Below, one piece after another: positions 1 through 7,669 of a stretch of 62,142 nucleotides of DNA. A program made the position numbers and the translations under genes. Position 1 is the stretch's first letter, and each line of letters starts with the position of its first letter. The notes beneath the pieces are model-generated. The model saw only the letters and a list, made by a program, of their open reading frames with translations. It did not search any database and was not told the DNA's origin. The stretch comes from Candidatus Acinetobacter avistercoris. GTDB lineage: Bacteria > Pseudomonadota > Gammaproteobacteria > Pseudomonadales > Moraxellaceae. The stretch lies in the NCBI GenBank assembly GCA_018883945.1, contig JAHLFF010000070.1:1-62142 (forward strand), in the 5' to 3' direction.

Positions 1-374
1 ATCTTGTCCTTGAAGATACTGAAAACCGTCGGCAAGTCCTGAGCGATAATGGCGCAGTTCTGGTTAGCATTGAACAATGCATGATCCAGCCACAAGATAC
101 AGATCAGCGTAGTAAAACCGAGCTGACGTGCTTTTAGGATGATGTTGCGGTGCCACAACCGATTTAAAAATTTGATCTGTGCAGCGTTCGGTTTAAATGG
201 CAGTTCAAAAGTATCGGCTTCAATGACATTTCCCAGCTCATCCTTAAAGTCATCACCCTTAATTTTGATCTTGTACAGACATCCGGAAAATATCCGCCAT
301 TGCGGGTCAGCAAGACATCTTTCCAGTTCTTCCTTATTTGTTGGTAGTTCGGCTAAGTTGGTGTTATACATCAT
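1..374 (-). CDS. Terminase large subunit, N-terminal part (prophage A copy, cut by window edge)
   Basis: This is the first 124 codons of a phage DNA-packaging ATPase; the rest lies left of the window. The reading frame is open and begins MMYNTNLAELPTNKEELERC, the same start as the complete terminase at the right edge. The two copies align over 374 bases without gaps but differ at about 27 positions (hand count), many of them synonymous. The segment includes the variant Walker A region (ARQLGFTT). It lies downstream of the small subunit, as expected. Because the copies have diverged, they come from two related phages rather than one circularised genome. Confidence 0.9.
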   Translation of the reverse strand, partial: MMYNTNLAELPTNKEELERCLADPQWRIFSGCLYKIKIKGDDFKDELGNVIEADTFELPFKPNAAQIKFLNRLWHRNIILKARQLGFTTLICILWLDHALFNANQNCAIIAQDLPTVFSIFKDK

Positions 375-462
375 ATAATCACCACTTTTGCACAATCATG
401 GTGCAGTTTTATTGCACGTACGCGCATGAAATGATTTTGATGTGGGTCGTTAGTCGTTCTAT

Positions 463-1152
463 TCACGTAGCGTCCCCATTTTCATTATCGAACTCAGGGT
501 CATGTGCTACAGGCTGGAATGTAGATGAGTTGCTTTGAGCGATTCCATGGAGCAACGCAGTCAGGTCATCGGCTTTTTCTTCTTGTTTTTTATCCAGGCC
601 ATAAGCTTGTACTTCCAGACCAACCAAAGTCTTGAGTGTGTCGCCCAGATCCTTCATCGACTTCACTCGGTTCGGTAGCTGGATGATCTTCATGTACAGG
701 TCATTCAGTTTGTCCTGGCCTTTGTCATCTTCCTTGCGCATGACATCGCCGAAGTCATCGAGTAGTGCAATGTTGTCCAGTCCGATCATGTGTTCAAGTT
801 CATCGAACAGGCCCATACATAAATTTCGGGCACGCTGGATATCTTTACGCTGATTGATCTGGATGCTGGCGATCAGATTAGCATTGGCATCAATGGTCTC
901 TTTTTCAGTGGCCTTATATTCAGGTGAGTTGCGTACCTCAGTGCGTACCACTTCAGTGCGTACTATTGCTTCGGCTTTTGCTTTGATCTTGCCGTTTAAA
1001 TCGCGGGTCCATTCCTGTGTCTTTGCACGCTTGCGAATAGCACCATCAGATACGCCAAAGGCTTGTGCTATCTGTCTTATAGACTGCACGCCTGCACGAT
1101 ATTCGATTTCAATACGTTCCCAATCAGGAGCTACTTTCTTCTCTGACATCAC
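463..1152 (-). CDS. Terminase small subunit
   Basis: A 229-residue protein directly upstream of the large terminase. Residues about 15-45 form a helix-turn-helix (SIRQIAQAFGVSDGAIRKRA), the DNA-recognition domain typical of phage small terminases, which bind the packaging site and load the large subunit. The C-terminal half is helical and charged, as for an oligomerisation core. The gene follows a terminator that closes the early operon (1265-1287), so it needs its own promoter; the GTAGGGTTCG motif lies about 50 bases upstream of the start. Several CAGTGCGTAC repeats lie inside and just upstream of the gene, a plausible pac region. Identification rests on fold and position. Confidence 0.85.
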   Translation of the reverse strand: MMSEKKVAPDWERIEIEYRAGVQSIRQIAQAFGVSDGAIRKRAKTQEWTRDLNGKIKAKAEAIVRTEVVRTEVRNSPEYKATEKETIDANANLIASIQINQRKDIQRARNLCMGLFDELEHMIGLDNIALLDDFGDVMRKEDDKGQDKLNDLYMKIIQLPNRVKSMKDLGDTLKTLVGLEVQAYGLDKKQEEKADDLTALLHGIAQSNSSTFQPVAHDPEFDNENGDAT

Positions 1153-1229
1153 ACCACCTTTGCTTACAAGGTGATGATGGGAGTGCGCAGTGCGTACTGT
1201 CGAACCCTACAGTTTTACGCAGTGCGTAC
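939..1229. repeat. Four direct copies of CAGTGCGTAC around terS (candidate pac site)
   Basis: Exact copies of CAGTGCGTAC occur at 939-948, 954-963, 1189-1198 and 1220-1229, with a weaker copy at about 928-936. Two lie inside the small-terminase gene and two flank the promoter-like motif before it. In P22 the pac site lies inside the small-terminase gene, so a TerS-binding array is a reasonable inference. A cos site or a regulatory role is not excluded. Confidence 0.5.
1200..1213 (-). promoter_or_regulatory. Late-gene motif copy 1 (upstream of terS)
   Basis: The sense strand reads CTGTAGGGTTCGAC. It lies between the terminator of the early operon and the start of the small terminase, where a promoter must exist. 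It is one of seven copies in the window. Confidence 0.5.
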
Positions 1230-1264
1230 GGTGGGCAGATGTTCCACGGAAAGGTATAGGCATT

Positions 1265-1287
1265 AAAAAACCCTCAGTTGAGGGTTA
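1265..1287 (-). terminator. Rho-independent terminator of the minus-strand early operon
   Basis: On the minus strand AACCCTCA pairs with TGAGGGTT and is followed by six T. It begins within the stop codon region of the last early gene and separates the early operon from the terminase genes. Confidence 0.8.
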
Positions 1288-1662
1288 TGGTTTTGGTTCC
1301 AGTACAATGGGCTTATAGCTTTCCCATACAGCAAGCTTTTTTATTTTTCGCACATTTCCAGCATAGAAAGCTTTGTACTCTTTCAAAGTAACAACCTTAT
1401 ATGCATATACATCCTGAAGAATGACCGGAATGCCGTATAAAATAGGAAACGCTACTTCATTGGGTTTTAAATCTGGTTTAGTGTGCTGGGTTTCCTGTAG
1501 GAGTTTTTCAAAGTTCTCTTGATCCACCAGGATTGCATAAGGTTCATCGTCAACATTTGGCATAAGCGCTTCCATCTTGGCATGTGCTTCACGCAACTTA
1601 CTGATCATGGACTGCCCATCACCTAGTACAGGATGCTCCATTCCGTTATGTACCATTTTCAT
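1285..1662 (-). CDS. Hypothetical phage protein (125 aa)
   Basis: I do not recognise a family. The protein is hydrophilic with a mixed alpha/beta look and has no membrane segment. The start at 1662 is chosen over an upstream in-frame ATG because a full Shine-Dalgarno sequence, AAGGAGG, lies 8 bases before it; this gives a 17-base overlap with the upstream winged-helix gene. It is the last gene of the early operon and is closed by a terminator. Confidence 0.7.
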   Translation of the reverse strand: MKMVHNGMEHPVLGDGQSMISKLREAHAKMEALMPNVDDEPYAILVDQENFEKLLQETQHTKPDLKPNEVAFPILYGIPVILQDVYAYKVVTLKEYKAFYAGNVRKIKKLAVWESYKPIVLEPKP

Positions 1663-2167
1663 CAAACAGGCCTCCTTGGATTTTCTCCTCATGGATCCGC
1701 TCAATACTGCGTGTAAGCTTACTGACTTGGGTAGCAATGTTATGTGTGAGGTAACTCATGCTCCGGCCCATCTCAATATTGCTGTGCTGCATGGCATCAC
1801 TCACCATTAAACAGCCCAAATCTCGCCCTTCCTTGGGGGTTAATGTCAAAACAAGATCATCCCCGATCTCAATCTTGACAGTACCGTCATTCAGCACGGT
1901 CTTAGTGATCATGCGGGCCGGACGATGCCGTTGTACAGGCATATAAACGCCACGTTCTACACGATTTACCTGATTGGTATCGACCAAATAACTTAGACGG
2001 TCATCAATTTGGCCTCTGGACAGATGTGGAAGTGCAATCTGCAAGGTATCACGTGTAATAATCTGCCCTTGGTTATGCAGATCCACACATGCTTCAAAAA
2101 TCATGATAGTCGATGACTTCTTTTCATCGTTCTGCTCTGCGTCTGTATGTCTCTTGCGCTCAGCCAT
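1646..2167 (-). CDS. Winged-helix-like DNA-binding protein (173 aa)
   Basis: Residues about 20-75 read like a winged helix: a helix (IFEACVDLHNQG), a second helix, a recognition-like helix (SRGQIDDRLSYLVDTNQV) and a wing (VERGVYMPV). The C-terminal part is helical. It probably binds DNA or regulates late early-operon functions, but the target is unknown. It lies 10 bases downstream of the phosphatase gene and overlaps the next gene, so it is translated from the same polycistronic message. Confidence 0.65.
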   Translation of the reverse strand: MAERKRHTDAEQNDEKKSSTIMIFEACVDLHNQGQIITRDTLQIALPHLSRGQIDDRLSYLVDTNQVNRVERGVYMPVQRHRPARMITKTVLNDGTVKIEIGDDLVLTLTPKEGRDLGCLMVSDAMQHSNIEMGRSMSYLTHNIATQVSKLTRSIERIHEEKIQGGLFDENGT

Positions 2168-2177
2168 GTCTACCCCT

Positions 2178-2855
2178 TTAAATCAAATCTAGATCAAGTA
2201 CAGTGAGCGTGGCCCAGTGGACTGCACCTGTGTCTATGAAATAGCAGTTATGAAGTTTGACAAGCTGTGGTGAAACGCTGTGGCCAAGTATCACTGCATG
2301 TACATTTTCAACTGCTGAATACCGAGTTCCTTCCCAGTCCCCAAAACGGTCACGCCCCCACATCACATGATCTGCAACATGTCGACCTTCGACCACTGAA
2401 TGCAAGTCGTTTTTGAAGTCATCCCAGTTGTTATGTTCAATATGGCCATGCACAAACCCAAAACGTTTGCCCTTATAGTCAACCTCAATCGCTATGGGCA
2501 GTTGAGCAAAGACATGGGCAATGTTGTACATCACCTGGCCATCAAGCATATAAAACCACTCACCACCATTGGCGATATGGCAGCGCTTCGCAGATTCGTT
2601 ATGTAGGCCTTGAACACATAGATCTTCATGGTTACCACGTACAGCGCTAAACCATGACTGAGAAAGTAATTCGATGCACTGCAGGTTTTGTGGTCCACGA
2701 TCGACCAGATCCCCTACAGAAACCAGATGATCTTTCTCAAAATCAAAGCCAATATCATGTAGTTTCTGCATCAAAAGGTTATAACAGCCGTGTAGGTCCC
2801 CAACGGCATAGAGCTTTCCTTCAATCTGCTTTTCCAATTTTTTGAATAGTGCCAT
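2178..2855 (-). CDS. Serine/threonine protein phosphatase, lambda PP-like
   Basis: A 225-residue metallophosphoesterase of the PPP family, close in length to lambda phosphatase (221). The metal-binding signatures are in order: GDLHG (about residues 18-22), GDLVDRG (about 48-54) and GNHE (about 75-78), with later histidines in FVHGHIEH and ILGHS. The enzyme removes phosphate from serine, threonine or histidine using two metal ions. Its role in phages is poorly defined; countering host signalling is often suggested. It abuts the DUF1064 stop codon, so the two are coupled. Confidence 0.9.
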   Translation of the reverse strand: MALFKKLEKQIEGKLYAVGDLHGCYNLLMQKLHDIGFDFEKDHLVSVGDLVDRGPQNLQCIELLSQSWFSAVRGNHEDLCVQGLHNESAKRCHIANGGEWFYMLDGQVMYNIAHVFAQLPIAIEVDYKGKRFGFVHGHIEHNNWDDFKNDLHSVVEGRHVADHVMWGRDRFGDWEGTRYSAVENVHAVILGHSVSPQLVKLHNCYFIDTGAVHWATLTVLDLDLI

Positions 2856-3287
2856 TTAGACCTCTTGAATTTCTATGCCATGTTTCAACATCATGAGTTG
2901 CTTTTTCAGCGTATACACCGGATTTGTCGCAGTTGATTTACACTTCACATCTTCAACAATGGTCTGACCGGTCTTGAGATCGGTATATACAAAGTCTGCT
3001 TCATAATATCGTGCTGCAGTTCGGCTCTTTTTCGATGGATACTGCACTGAATCAATAATTTCAAAGCGTACGTGATGCTGTAAATCAGCAATCAATCCTA
3101 TACGCTGCATGGTCTTTAGCTGCTCATACCGACGCTGCTCTTTTTTCGAATCAAACTTAAGCCCGTCTTTTTCGGTCTTAATGTTGTTGTATTTTGGGGT
3201 TTTCTTTTTTGGATCAGGTACAGGCTTAGCGCATAAGTGCCCCAAGCCTGCTTTCCGAAGTTCCCGATCAGTCAATACTGCTGGCAT
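2856..3287 (-). CDS. DUF1064 nuclease-like protein
   Basis: A 143-residue protein matching the phage DUF1064 pattern. It has a charged N terminus, KFDSKKEQRRYEQLK (the glutamate and basic residues typical of the family), then a central beta region ending EADFVYTDLKTG, then VEDVKCK. The acidic residues and the terminal lysine motif (E, D-x-V-x-x-K) resemble restriction-endonuclease-like or Holliday-junction nuclease folds. A DNA recombination or branch-cleaving role is inferred from that fold and from its place in the replication operon. Its start lacks a strong ribosome-binding site. Confidence 0.75.
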   Translation of the reverse strand: MPAVLTDRELRKAGLGHLCAKPVPDPKKKTPKYNNIKTEKDGLKFDSKKEQRRYEQLKTMQRIGLIADLQHHVRFEIIDSVQYPSKKSRTAARYYEADFVYTDLKTGQTIVEDVKCKSTATNPVYTLKKQLMMLKHGIEIQEV

Positions 3288-3294
3288 AGGCTAT

Positions 3295-3492
3295 TTATTC
3301 AGCAGCCAGATCCCAGGCGCAAACCAGCCCGGTATTTTCCGACATGAGCTCATCCAAAGATTTAACTTCAGGTAAGCCCGTTACTGCTTTATCAGTATTC
3401 GAATTAAACGCTGCCATAATGCGACGTTCAAAATTGAAGTACATCCCCGCACTGGCCAATGCCAGGTGTAAAGTATTTGGTTTCAACATCAT
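3295..3492 (-). CDS. Hypothetical small phage protein (65 aa)
   Basis: No recognised domain. The start codon overlaps the stop of the upstream gene (ATGA), as for translationally coupled phage genes. The gene ends 7 bases before the DUF1064 gene. Small, mildly acidic and probably soluble. Confidence 0.55.
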   Translation of the reverse strand: MMLKPNTLHLALASAGMYFNFERRIMAAFNSNTDKAVTGLPEVKSLDELMSENTGLVCAWDLAAE

Positions 3493-3704
3493 ATTGTTCC
3501 CCGATTATTCTGAATCATTTGATAAGCCTTATAACCAACTCGAACCGGCATATAGCGGTATTCATCGCCGTCACGTAAAAATAATGCCGTCCCACGATTG
3601 GCCAGTAAGGTTGGGTAAAAATCCTGTGCCTTCACCCAGTCCTGATAATCCGCATGCAGATCAAATGCAGCCTCATCCTTATGTTTCTTAGATTCACACT
3701 GCAT
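3489..3704 (-). CDS. Hypothetical small phage protein (71 aa)
   Basis: Unknown function. An upstream in-frame ATG would give 99 residues and overlap the preceding gene by 68 bases. I prefer the ATG at 3704 because GGAGAG lies 5 bases before it and it starts just after the upstream stop. Charged and soluble (MQCESKKHKDEAAF and onwards). Its stop overlaps the next start. Confidence 0.6.
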   Translation of the reverse strand: MQCESKKHKDEAAFDLHADYQDWVKAQDFYPTLLANRGTALFLRDGDEYRYMPVRVGYKAYQMIQNNRGTI

Positions 3705-3720
3705 TCTTCTCTCCAAAAAA

Positions 3721-4422
3721 TTATGCTTGTTGCTGCGCAATTTGTTCATAAACCCACAGTTGCCGCAGGTTTCGTTCAGCAACTTCAATGCCCTGTTCTA
3801 GCCATGAGTTCACAGCCAGATATTCCTTGTAGGTCGCAAGGCTCTTAAACTCGACATCAGCGCTGATATATATCTGCATATACTCAATAGCATGGCCTTC
3901 TGGTATATCTTTCCGGGCATCAATGGCATCAGACAGTTCTTGCTTTAAGCCCTTCCAACCCACTTTCTTTAATCCCATGCCCAGATCTACCCGAGCATCC
4001 GCTTTACCTTGCCAAAGTTCACAGTGATGCATCTCTGGAACCTTCTGTTCATACGGCACGGTAATCATGTTGGTTTCTTCATCTTCCACGTTCATCAAAT
4101 GAATATTTGTATGAATAAACCACTCACACGGCTTGATATGATCGAGCGCCAGAACGATACCCATGTTCTGCCAATCGTATGCCCCTAACGCTATATGGAA
4201 CGGTAACGTCTTGCTGTCTGAAAAAAGATCAAATAATTCTTTTTCATCTAATTTTTTGCGTTCAATGTACTCATGCACATGATGGCCAACATATTCCATT
4301 TCCATTGGGAACTTTTGGGCCATGTCACGACGCAATGATGCGTCGTGCTGGTACTGTCTGGTCACTGCCGGCGATATCCGGTTTGGGTTGAATTTCTTCT
4401 TACGAACTTTTAGCTTGGACAT
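3721..4422 (-). CDS. Hypothetical phage early protein (233 aa)
   Basis: A soluble, charged protein with a basic N terminus (MSKLKVRKKKFNPNRISP) and an acidic middle. I see no recognised catalytic motif. The start at 4422 is preferred because of the purine-rich AGAAAGAAGA before it; it overlaps the upstream gene by 23 bases. Conserved placement in a replication operon suggests a DNA-metabolism accessory role, but this is only context. Confidence 0.6.
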   Translation of the reverse strand: MSKLKVRKKKFNPNRISPAVTRQYQHDASLRRDMAQKFPMEMEYVGHHVHEYIERKKLDEKELFDLFSDSKTLPFHIALGAYDWQNMGIVLALDHIKPCEWFIHTNIHLMNVEDEETNMITVPYEQKVPEMHHCELWQGKADARVDLGMGLKKVGWKGLKQELSDAIDARKDIPEGHAIEYMQIYISADVEFKSLATYKEYLAVNSWLEQGIEVAERNLRQLWVYEQIAQQQA

Positions 4423-4777
4423 TCTTCTTTCTCGATTTCGCACAATCTACACAAGCACTATTTGAAACGTAACGCAGTTTTAAGCCACATTTTTTACATG
4501 GCTTACCCTCGTAGGTATCTGCCTCATGTGTTCTGTAAACCGTAGTAGACTGCCGTGCTCCACCTTTGCTTTGTCTGCCCTTGCTGGCATATTCATTTTC
4601 CGCTGGTTTATAACCGCTTTGTCCTGCTGGGATCTGGGTAATTTGGTTGCCCTGTTTCTTAAACTTTGCGACTTCTTTTTCCCAGTACTCGCGCTGTGTC
4701 TGCTTCAACTCAGGATTCGTAAATTTGTGCACGACTAGCTCAACGCGTGGCATAAATGTGTCTTGGCCTAAACTCAT
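4400..4777 (-). CDS. Hypothetical zinc-ribbon-like protein (125 aa)
   Basis: The C-terminal third carries two Cys-x-x-Cys pairs, CKKC and CVDC, about 15 residues apart in a basic context. This fits a single zinc ribbon of the HNH or RNA/DNA-binding accessory type, but no HNH histidines are visible. The start at 4777 has an AGGGTG site about 8 bases upstream; the longer 4822 start has none. Function unknown. Confidence 0.6.
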   Translation of the reverse strand: MSLGQDTFMPRVELVVHKFTNPELKQTQREYWEKEVAKFKKQGNQITQIPAGQSGYKPAENEYASKGRQSKGGARQSTTVYRTHEADTYEGKPCKKCGLKLRYVSNSACVDCAKSRKKNVQAKSS

Positions 4778-4843
4778 GCGGTAATCACCCTGTAATACTT
4801 GATTGAAATTTTGATAAAACATTTGAAGCGTTTGAAAAATTAC

Positions 4844-5248
4844 TCACCCATCAATCTCCACAGTCATACCTGCATGATCCTGCTCAACTACAGACATTCC
4901 CCGTGTAATTGCTGCTTTACTTGGTAGTTTTTTGAAGTCAATGAGATTCACTTCATGGCAGTGTTTGCACATGAATGAGTTTTTCTTTTCCAGTTTTTTA
5001 TAAATCTCTCGGGCTTCGGATAGAGCACTGTTATTTCTTTGCGTTGCCCGATTGAGATGCTTCAGATGCTCTTGGATCCACCAGATCGGATTTAAGCGAA
5101 CATTGCAGTCAGTGCATAAAACTTCATTTTCTTCCGCTGAGATCTGAATGTTTTTATGCTCACAGTTACCGCGTTCAAACTTCCGTGAAAACTTAATAAC
5201 GTTTTCTGCGGTATTAATACTTATCGTATGATCTTCTTTGTAGCTCAC
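4844..5248 (-). CDS. Hypothetical zinc-finger protein with GTG start (134 aa)
   Basis: The longer open frame upstream overlaps two other genes. I place the start at the GTG at 5248, whose first bases overlap the TGA stop of the preceding micro-ORF (GTGA) with AGGGGGTGG just before it. The product contains two cysteine pairs, CTDC near the middle and CKHC near residue 105, each with nearby histidines, suggesting metal binding. A tryptophan-rich PIWWIQEH segment follows the first. Function unknown. Confidence 0.6.
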   Translation of the reverse strand: MSYKEDHTISINTAENVIKFSRKFERGNCEHKNIQISAEENEVLCTDCNVRLNPIWWIQEHLKHLNRATQRNNSALSEAREIYKKLEKKNSFMCKHCHEVNLIDFKKLPSKAAITRGMSVVEQDHAGMTVEIDG

Positions 5249-5325
5249 ACCCCACCCCCTAATCTCACCAAAGCAGCTCCAATCAACATAAAAATAAACA
5301 GCAGTGTCTTGTTTAGGTCTTTCAT
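5245..5325 (-). CDS. 26-residue membrane micro-protein
   Basis: A short frame reading MKDLNKTLLFIFMLIGAALV and ending RLGGGV. It starts by ATGA overlap with the stop of the 207-residue gene and stops by GTGA overlap with the next gene. GAGGGT lies about 9 bases upstream. One hydrophobic helix (LLFIFMLIGAALV) would span the membrane. It could be a true product or a coupling leader; the nested overlaps on both sides favour translation. Confidence 0.5.
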   Translation of the reverse strand: MKDLNKTLLFIFMLIGAALVRLGGGV

Positions 5326-5945
5326 GGAACTTGACCCTCAGTAGACTTGTACGCGTCATACAGCTTGATTGCATGAACAATCGCGTAGCAGCACCAGATA
5401 TAGTGAAAAGTAGCTTTGGTGGTTGGGGCTTCAAAAAAATCTGTTAAATCCATGCCACCTGCTTCATCTGCATCCCAAGAATTGATTTCATTCCAGAAAT
5501 CAAACTCACCTGATCCTTGAGTTCCACTTATGAAACTGGTGACAGCTTCCAGTGCCTGCTTGGATTTTTCTCTATCCTCGGGATCGCACAGATCTAAATC
5601 TTCCAGAAAATTGGTTAAATAGCCTTGTACAGACGAATTTGCTGTATCAATATCAAACTCACTAACAACACCAGCTTCTACTTTTTCTCCCCAGTAACCC
5701 GGATTGATGTAATAACCAGACTGGGGACGGAAAAACCCAAACATGTCATTTGTGCGCTGAAAAATGAAATCACCCATATCACCGGTAAACATTAAATAGC
5801 CCGGACGAGTGGTGATGTGATAATGCATTTCACAGCAACCCGGTCTTTGAATTGTCAGGTCCCGAAATAAACCTTGATCTAGATTCACCGTCAGTTGGTG
5901 GTTGGCAACATCTTTTAAGAATTGCTCTAAGGTAGGTTGCTTCAT
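5322..5945 (-). CDS. Hypothetical phage early protein (207 aa)
   Basis: An acidic soluble protein of unknown function, aromatic-rich (MFGFFRPQSGYYINPGYWGE). The start overlaps the upstream stop as ATGA. No catalytic signature is recognised. It sits in the phage early operon downstream of the replication protein. Confidence 0.65.
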   Translation of the reverse strand: MKQPTLEQFLKDVANHQLTVNLDQGLFRDLTIQRPGCCEMHYHITTRPGYLMFTGDMGDFIFQRTNDMFGFFRPQSGYYINPGYWGEKVEAGVVSEFDIDTANSSVQGYLTNFLEDLDLCDPEDREKSKQALEAVTSFISGTQGSGEFDFWNEINSWDADEAGGMDLTDFFEAPTTKATFHYIWCCYAIVHAIKLYDAYKSTEGQVP

Positions 5946-6421
5946 GAAATATCCCCAAAATCAAAAGCTGACTGGTGCACAGCAGGCTGACGATCCAGCA
6001 AAGGTCTGGTCATATCAGCTAACAAACGCTGCTCTTCTGCTTCAACCAGTGGCATCGCATTCATAATATTGCGGTACTCACGGTTACTAAGGCTCTGCTC
6101 ATTGGCTGGCAAGGTGATATACAACACCTGGTCTTCAGTCATATCCACAAACTTTAAAATCATCTTGCGACGTGACAGGTTTTTAGTGCCGGCATTGAAC
6201 CAGTTCTTGATTCGGCTTAGTTTGATCAGACCGCAAAACTCATTTGGATCTTCACAGTGATGGTGAACAGGACGTGGCTTAAAGTTTGGCCCTGGTAGTT
6301 CAGTGATCTTCCCCTTGTACCCCTTTAGCATTTCATCCAGTGCACGACGTTGAGCCTGCTTCTCTGAATAATTCCCTACGTAACGTGCCGCTTTTTGTGC
6401 TTCTATGTGCTGTAAAGTCAT
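5942..6421 (-). CDS. Hypothetical phage protein (159 aa)
   Basis: Basic N terminus and helical middle, with a HHHCEDPNEFCGLIKLSRIKNWF stretch that could hold a metal through its His and Cys residues. No family recognised. It lies about 60 bases downstream of the O-like gene. The neighbours suggest a role in phage replication. Confidence 0.6.
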   Translation of the reverse strand: MTLQHIEAQKAARYVGNYSEKQAQRRALDEMLKGYKGKITELPGPNFKPRPVHHHCEDPNEFCGLIKLSRIKNWFNAGTKNLSRRKMILKFVDMTEDQVLYITLPANEQSLSNREYRNIMNAMPLVEAEEQRLLADMTRPLLDRQPAVHQSAFDFGDIS

Positions 6422-6482
6422 CTCAATTCCCCTCGAAGATGCTTAATTAATTTTTGATAAATAGGTCCTGAATCTGTCTGTG

Positions 6483-7427
6483 TTATGCAGCGATATCAGG
6501 TAAATCCCCATTAAATCCAACCTGTTTTAAATAACCTTCCCACTTCTTGGCCTGGGCCGGATTTTTCAGTTTCACGGCGATACGGGCAGCAAGTTTTTCG
6601 TAGGATTCCCCTGGTTCACTGAACTTGCTGGCAAATTCAGGATGCTGAGAAAGCTTTTGTGAAAAAGTAAAAATCTGTTTTTCAGAAAGCTGATCAGTCT
6701 TATGAGATGCACCTGCAGGTTTTACAGAAGTTTCTTTTGAATATTTATTTCGGTATGCGTTGATCACCCAGTCAGCGAAGTGATAAATCATCAACTCATC
6801 GCTCATTGGTTTTTCAGCGTTGTAAATTTCAAAGGCACGTTTTTCACGTTCAATCCATTTCGAATCCACGATGATTTCAAAATCGATACTGTCATCGGTC
6901 AAAAACATTTCTTCACGAAGTTTGTTAAAACAAAACCATGATTTTTTATTTTTAGATTCTATTGATAGATTCTTTGAAAGATTCCGTGTCCCAACGTTGG
7001 GACTCTTTCCACGGAACGTTGGGACTCTTTCCACGGAACGTTGGAACTGTTCCGTTGTTGGGACTGTTCCAATATTGGTACCCTTTAAACCCTCGTTTTC
7101 AGCGTTAAAGGATTCCATTGTTGGGACTGTTTCACGGCCATTTACACTGACCAAACGATAGACTTTAACCTGCTTGGTTCTGCCCTTTCTTTCACCGGTA
7201 TCTTCGATCAATCCGTCCTGGATCAGTTCATCAATAATTTTGAGTACAGTCTTCCGATCCATCTCTGTATCTTCCACCAGACGTGCAATACTCGGATAAG
7301 CACAGTGATCTTCACCTGCTCGATCAGCTAGGGAAAGAAGGACTAACCGCTTAAGAGGTTTGGTACTTCCACCTGGCTTTTGTTTCTGGCGCACTTTCCA
7401 TGCCCAGGTTGTTGCATCTAAACTCAT
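6483..7427 (-). CDS. Replication initiator-like protein, N-terminal winged helix
   Basis: A 314-residue protein. Residues about 25-95 form a winged helix of the HTH_36 type (LKRLVLLSLADRAGEDHCAYPSIARLVEDT, wing VKVYRLV), typical of phage O-like initiators. A low-complexity linker (about residues 95-150) is encoded by 22-base DNA repeats. The C-terminal half is helical and may recruit helicase or a loader. In lambda the origin lies within gene O, and the repeats here fit that layout. No helicase gene is visible nearby, so host DnaB is probably recruited. The start overlaps the upstream stop (ATGA). Confidence 0.75.
   Translation of the reverse strand: MSLDATTWAWKVRQKQKPGGSTKPLKRLVLLSLADRAGEDHCAYPSIARLVEDTEMDRKTVLKIIDELIQDGLIEDTGERKGRTKQVKVYRLVSVNGRETVPTMESFNAENEGLKGTNIGTVPTTEQFQRSVERVPTFRGKSPNVGTRNLSKNLSIESKNKKSWFCFNKLREEMFLTDDSIDFEIIVDSKWIEREKRAFEIYNAEKPMSDELMIYHFADWVINAYRNKYSKETSVKPAGASHKTDQLSEKQIFTFSQKLSQHPEFASKFSEPGESYEKLAARIAVKLKNPAQAKKWEGYLKQVGFNGDLPDIAA
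6993..7137. repeat. Iteron-like 22-base repeats inside the O-like gene (candidate origin)
   Basis: Two identical 22-base units abut at 6993-7014 and 7015-7036 (each begins AACGTTGGGACTCTTTCC). Degenerate copies follow at 7037-7054, 7054-7071 and 7117-7137, all sharing GTTGGGACT or GTTGGAACT. Twenty-two is not a multiple of three, so the copies are read in different frames. That argues for selection on the DNA, as for lambda O-binding iterons, rather than on the protein. Confidence 0.6.
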
Positions 7428-7669
7428 GCTGCTACCCTCGCATGACTATTATTCTCAATACTGTTTTTCGCACCCAGTAAGAGATGTGGTTTATAACGAG
7501 GGATATAGCAGCACTTGCACACTGACAAAGCGCGACGCACAACACCTTGTGTTTTGGTTTTACGGTTTTCGAAGTACCAAAACTCATCATCCAATGGCCA
7601 ATGTTCCTGGCATTCAATACAAAGCTTTTCAGTGCCAAGCTCAGTTTCTATATAACGTTGTTTTTTCAT
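7424..7669 (-). CDS. Hypothetical small zinc-binding protein (81 aa)
   Basis: Contains CIEC near residue 17 and CKCC near residue 52, about 35 residues apart, which can form one zinc site. Both ends are coupled by ATGA overlaps: the start with the antirepressor stop, the stop with the O-like start. A competing frame at 7432-7638 lacks this coupling. Function unknown; it may bind nucleic acid. Confidence 0.6.
   Translation of the reverse strand: MKKQRYIETELGTEKLCIECQEHWPLDDEFWYFENRKTKTQGVVRRALSVCKCCYIPRYKPHLLLGAKNSIENNSHARVAA

Noticed and set aside
1..374. Terminal redundancy or circular overlap explaining the two terminase starts
   Set aside because: About 27 mismatches over 374 bases, spread along the segment; a true overlap or terminal repeat would be identical.
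6993..7137. CRISPR-like array
   Set aside because: The repeats are adjacent without unique spacers and lie inside a coding gene; no cas genes are visible anywhere in the window.
7432..7638. Alternative 68-codon frame within the small zinc-binding gene
   Set aside because: It lacks the stop-start couplings and Cys pattern of the 7424-7669 frame.
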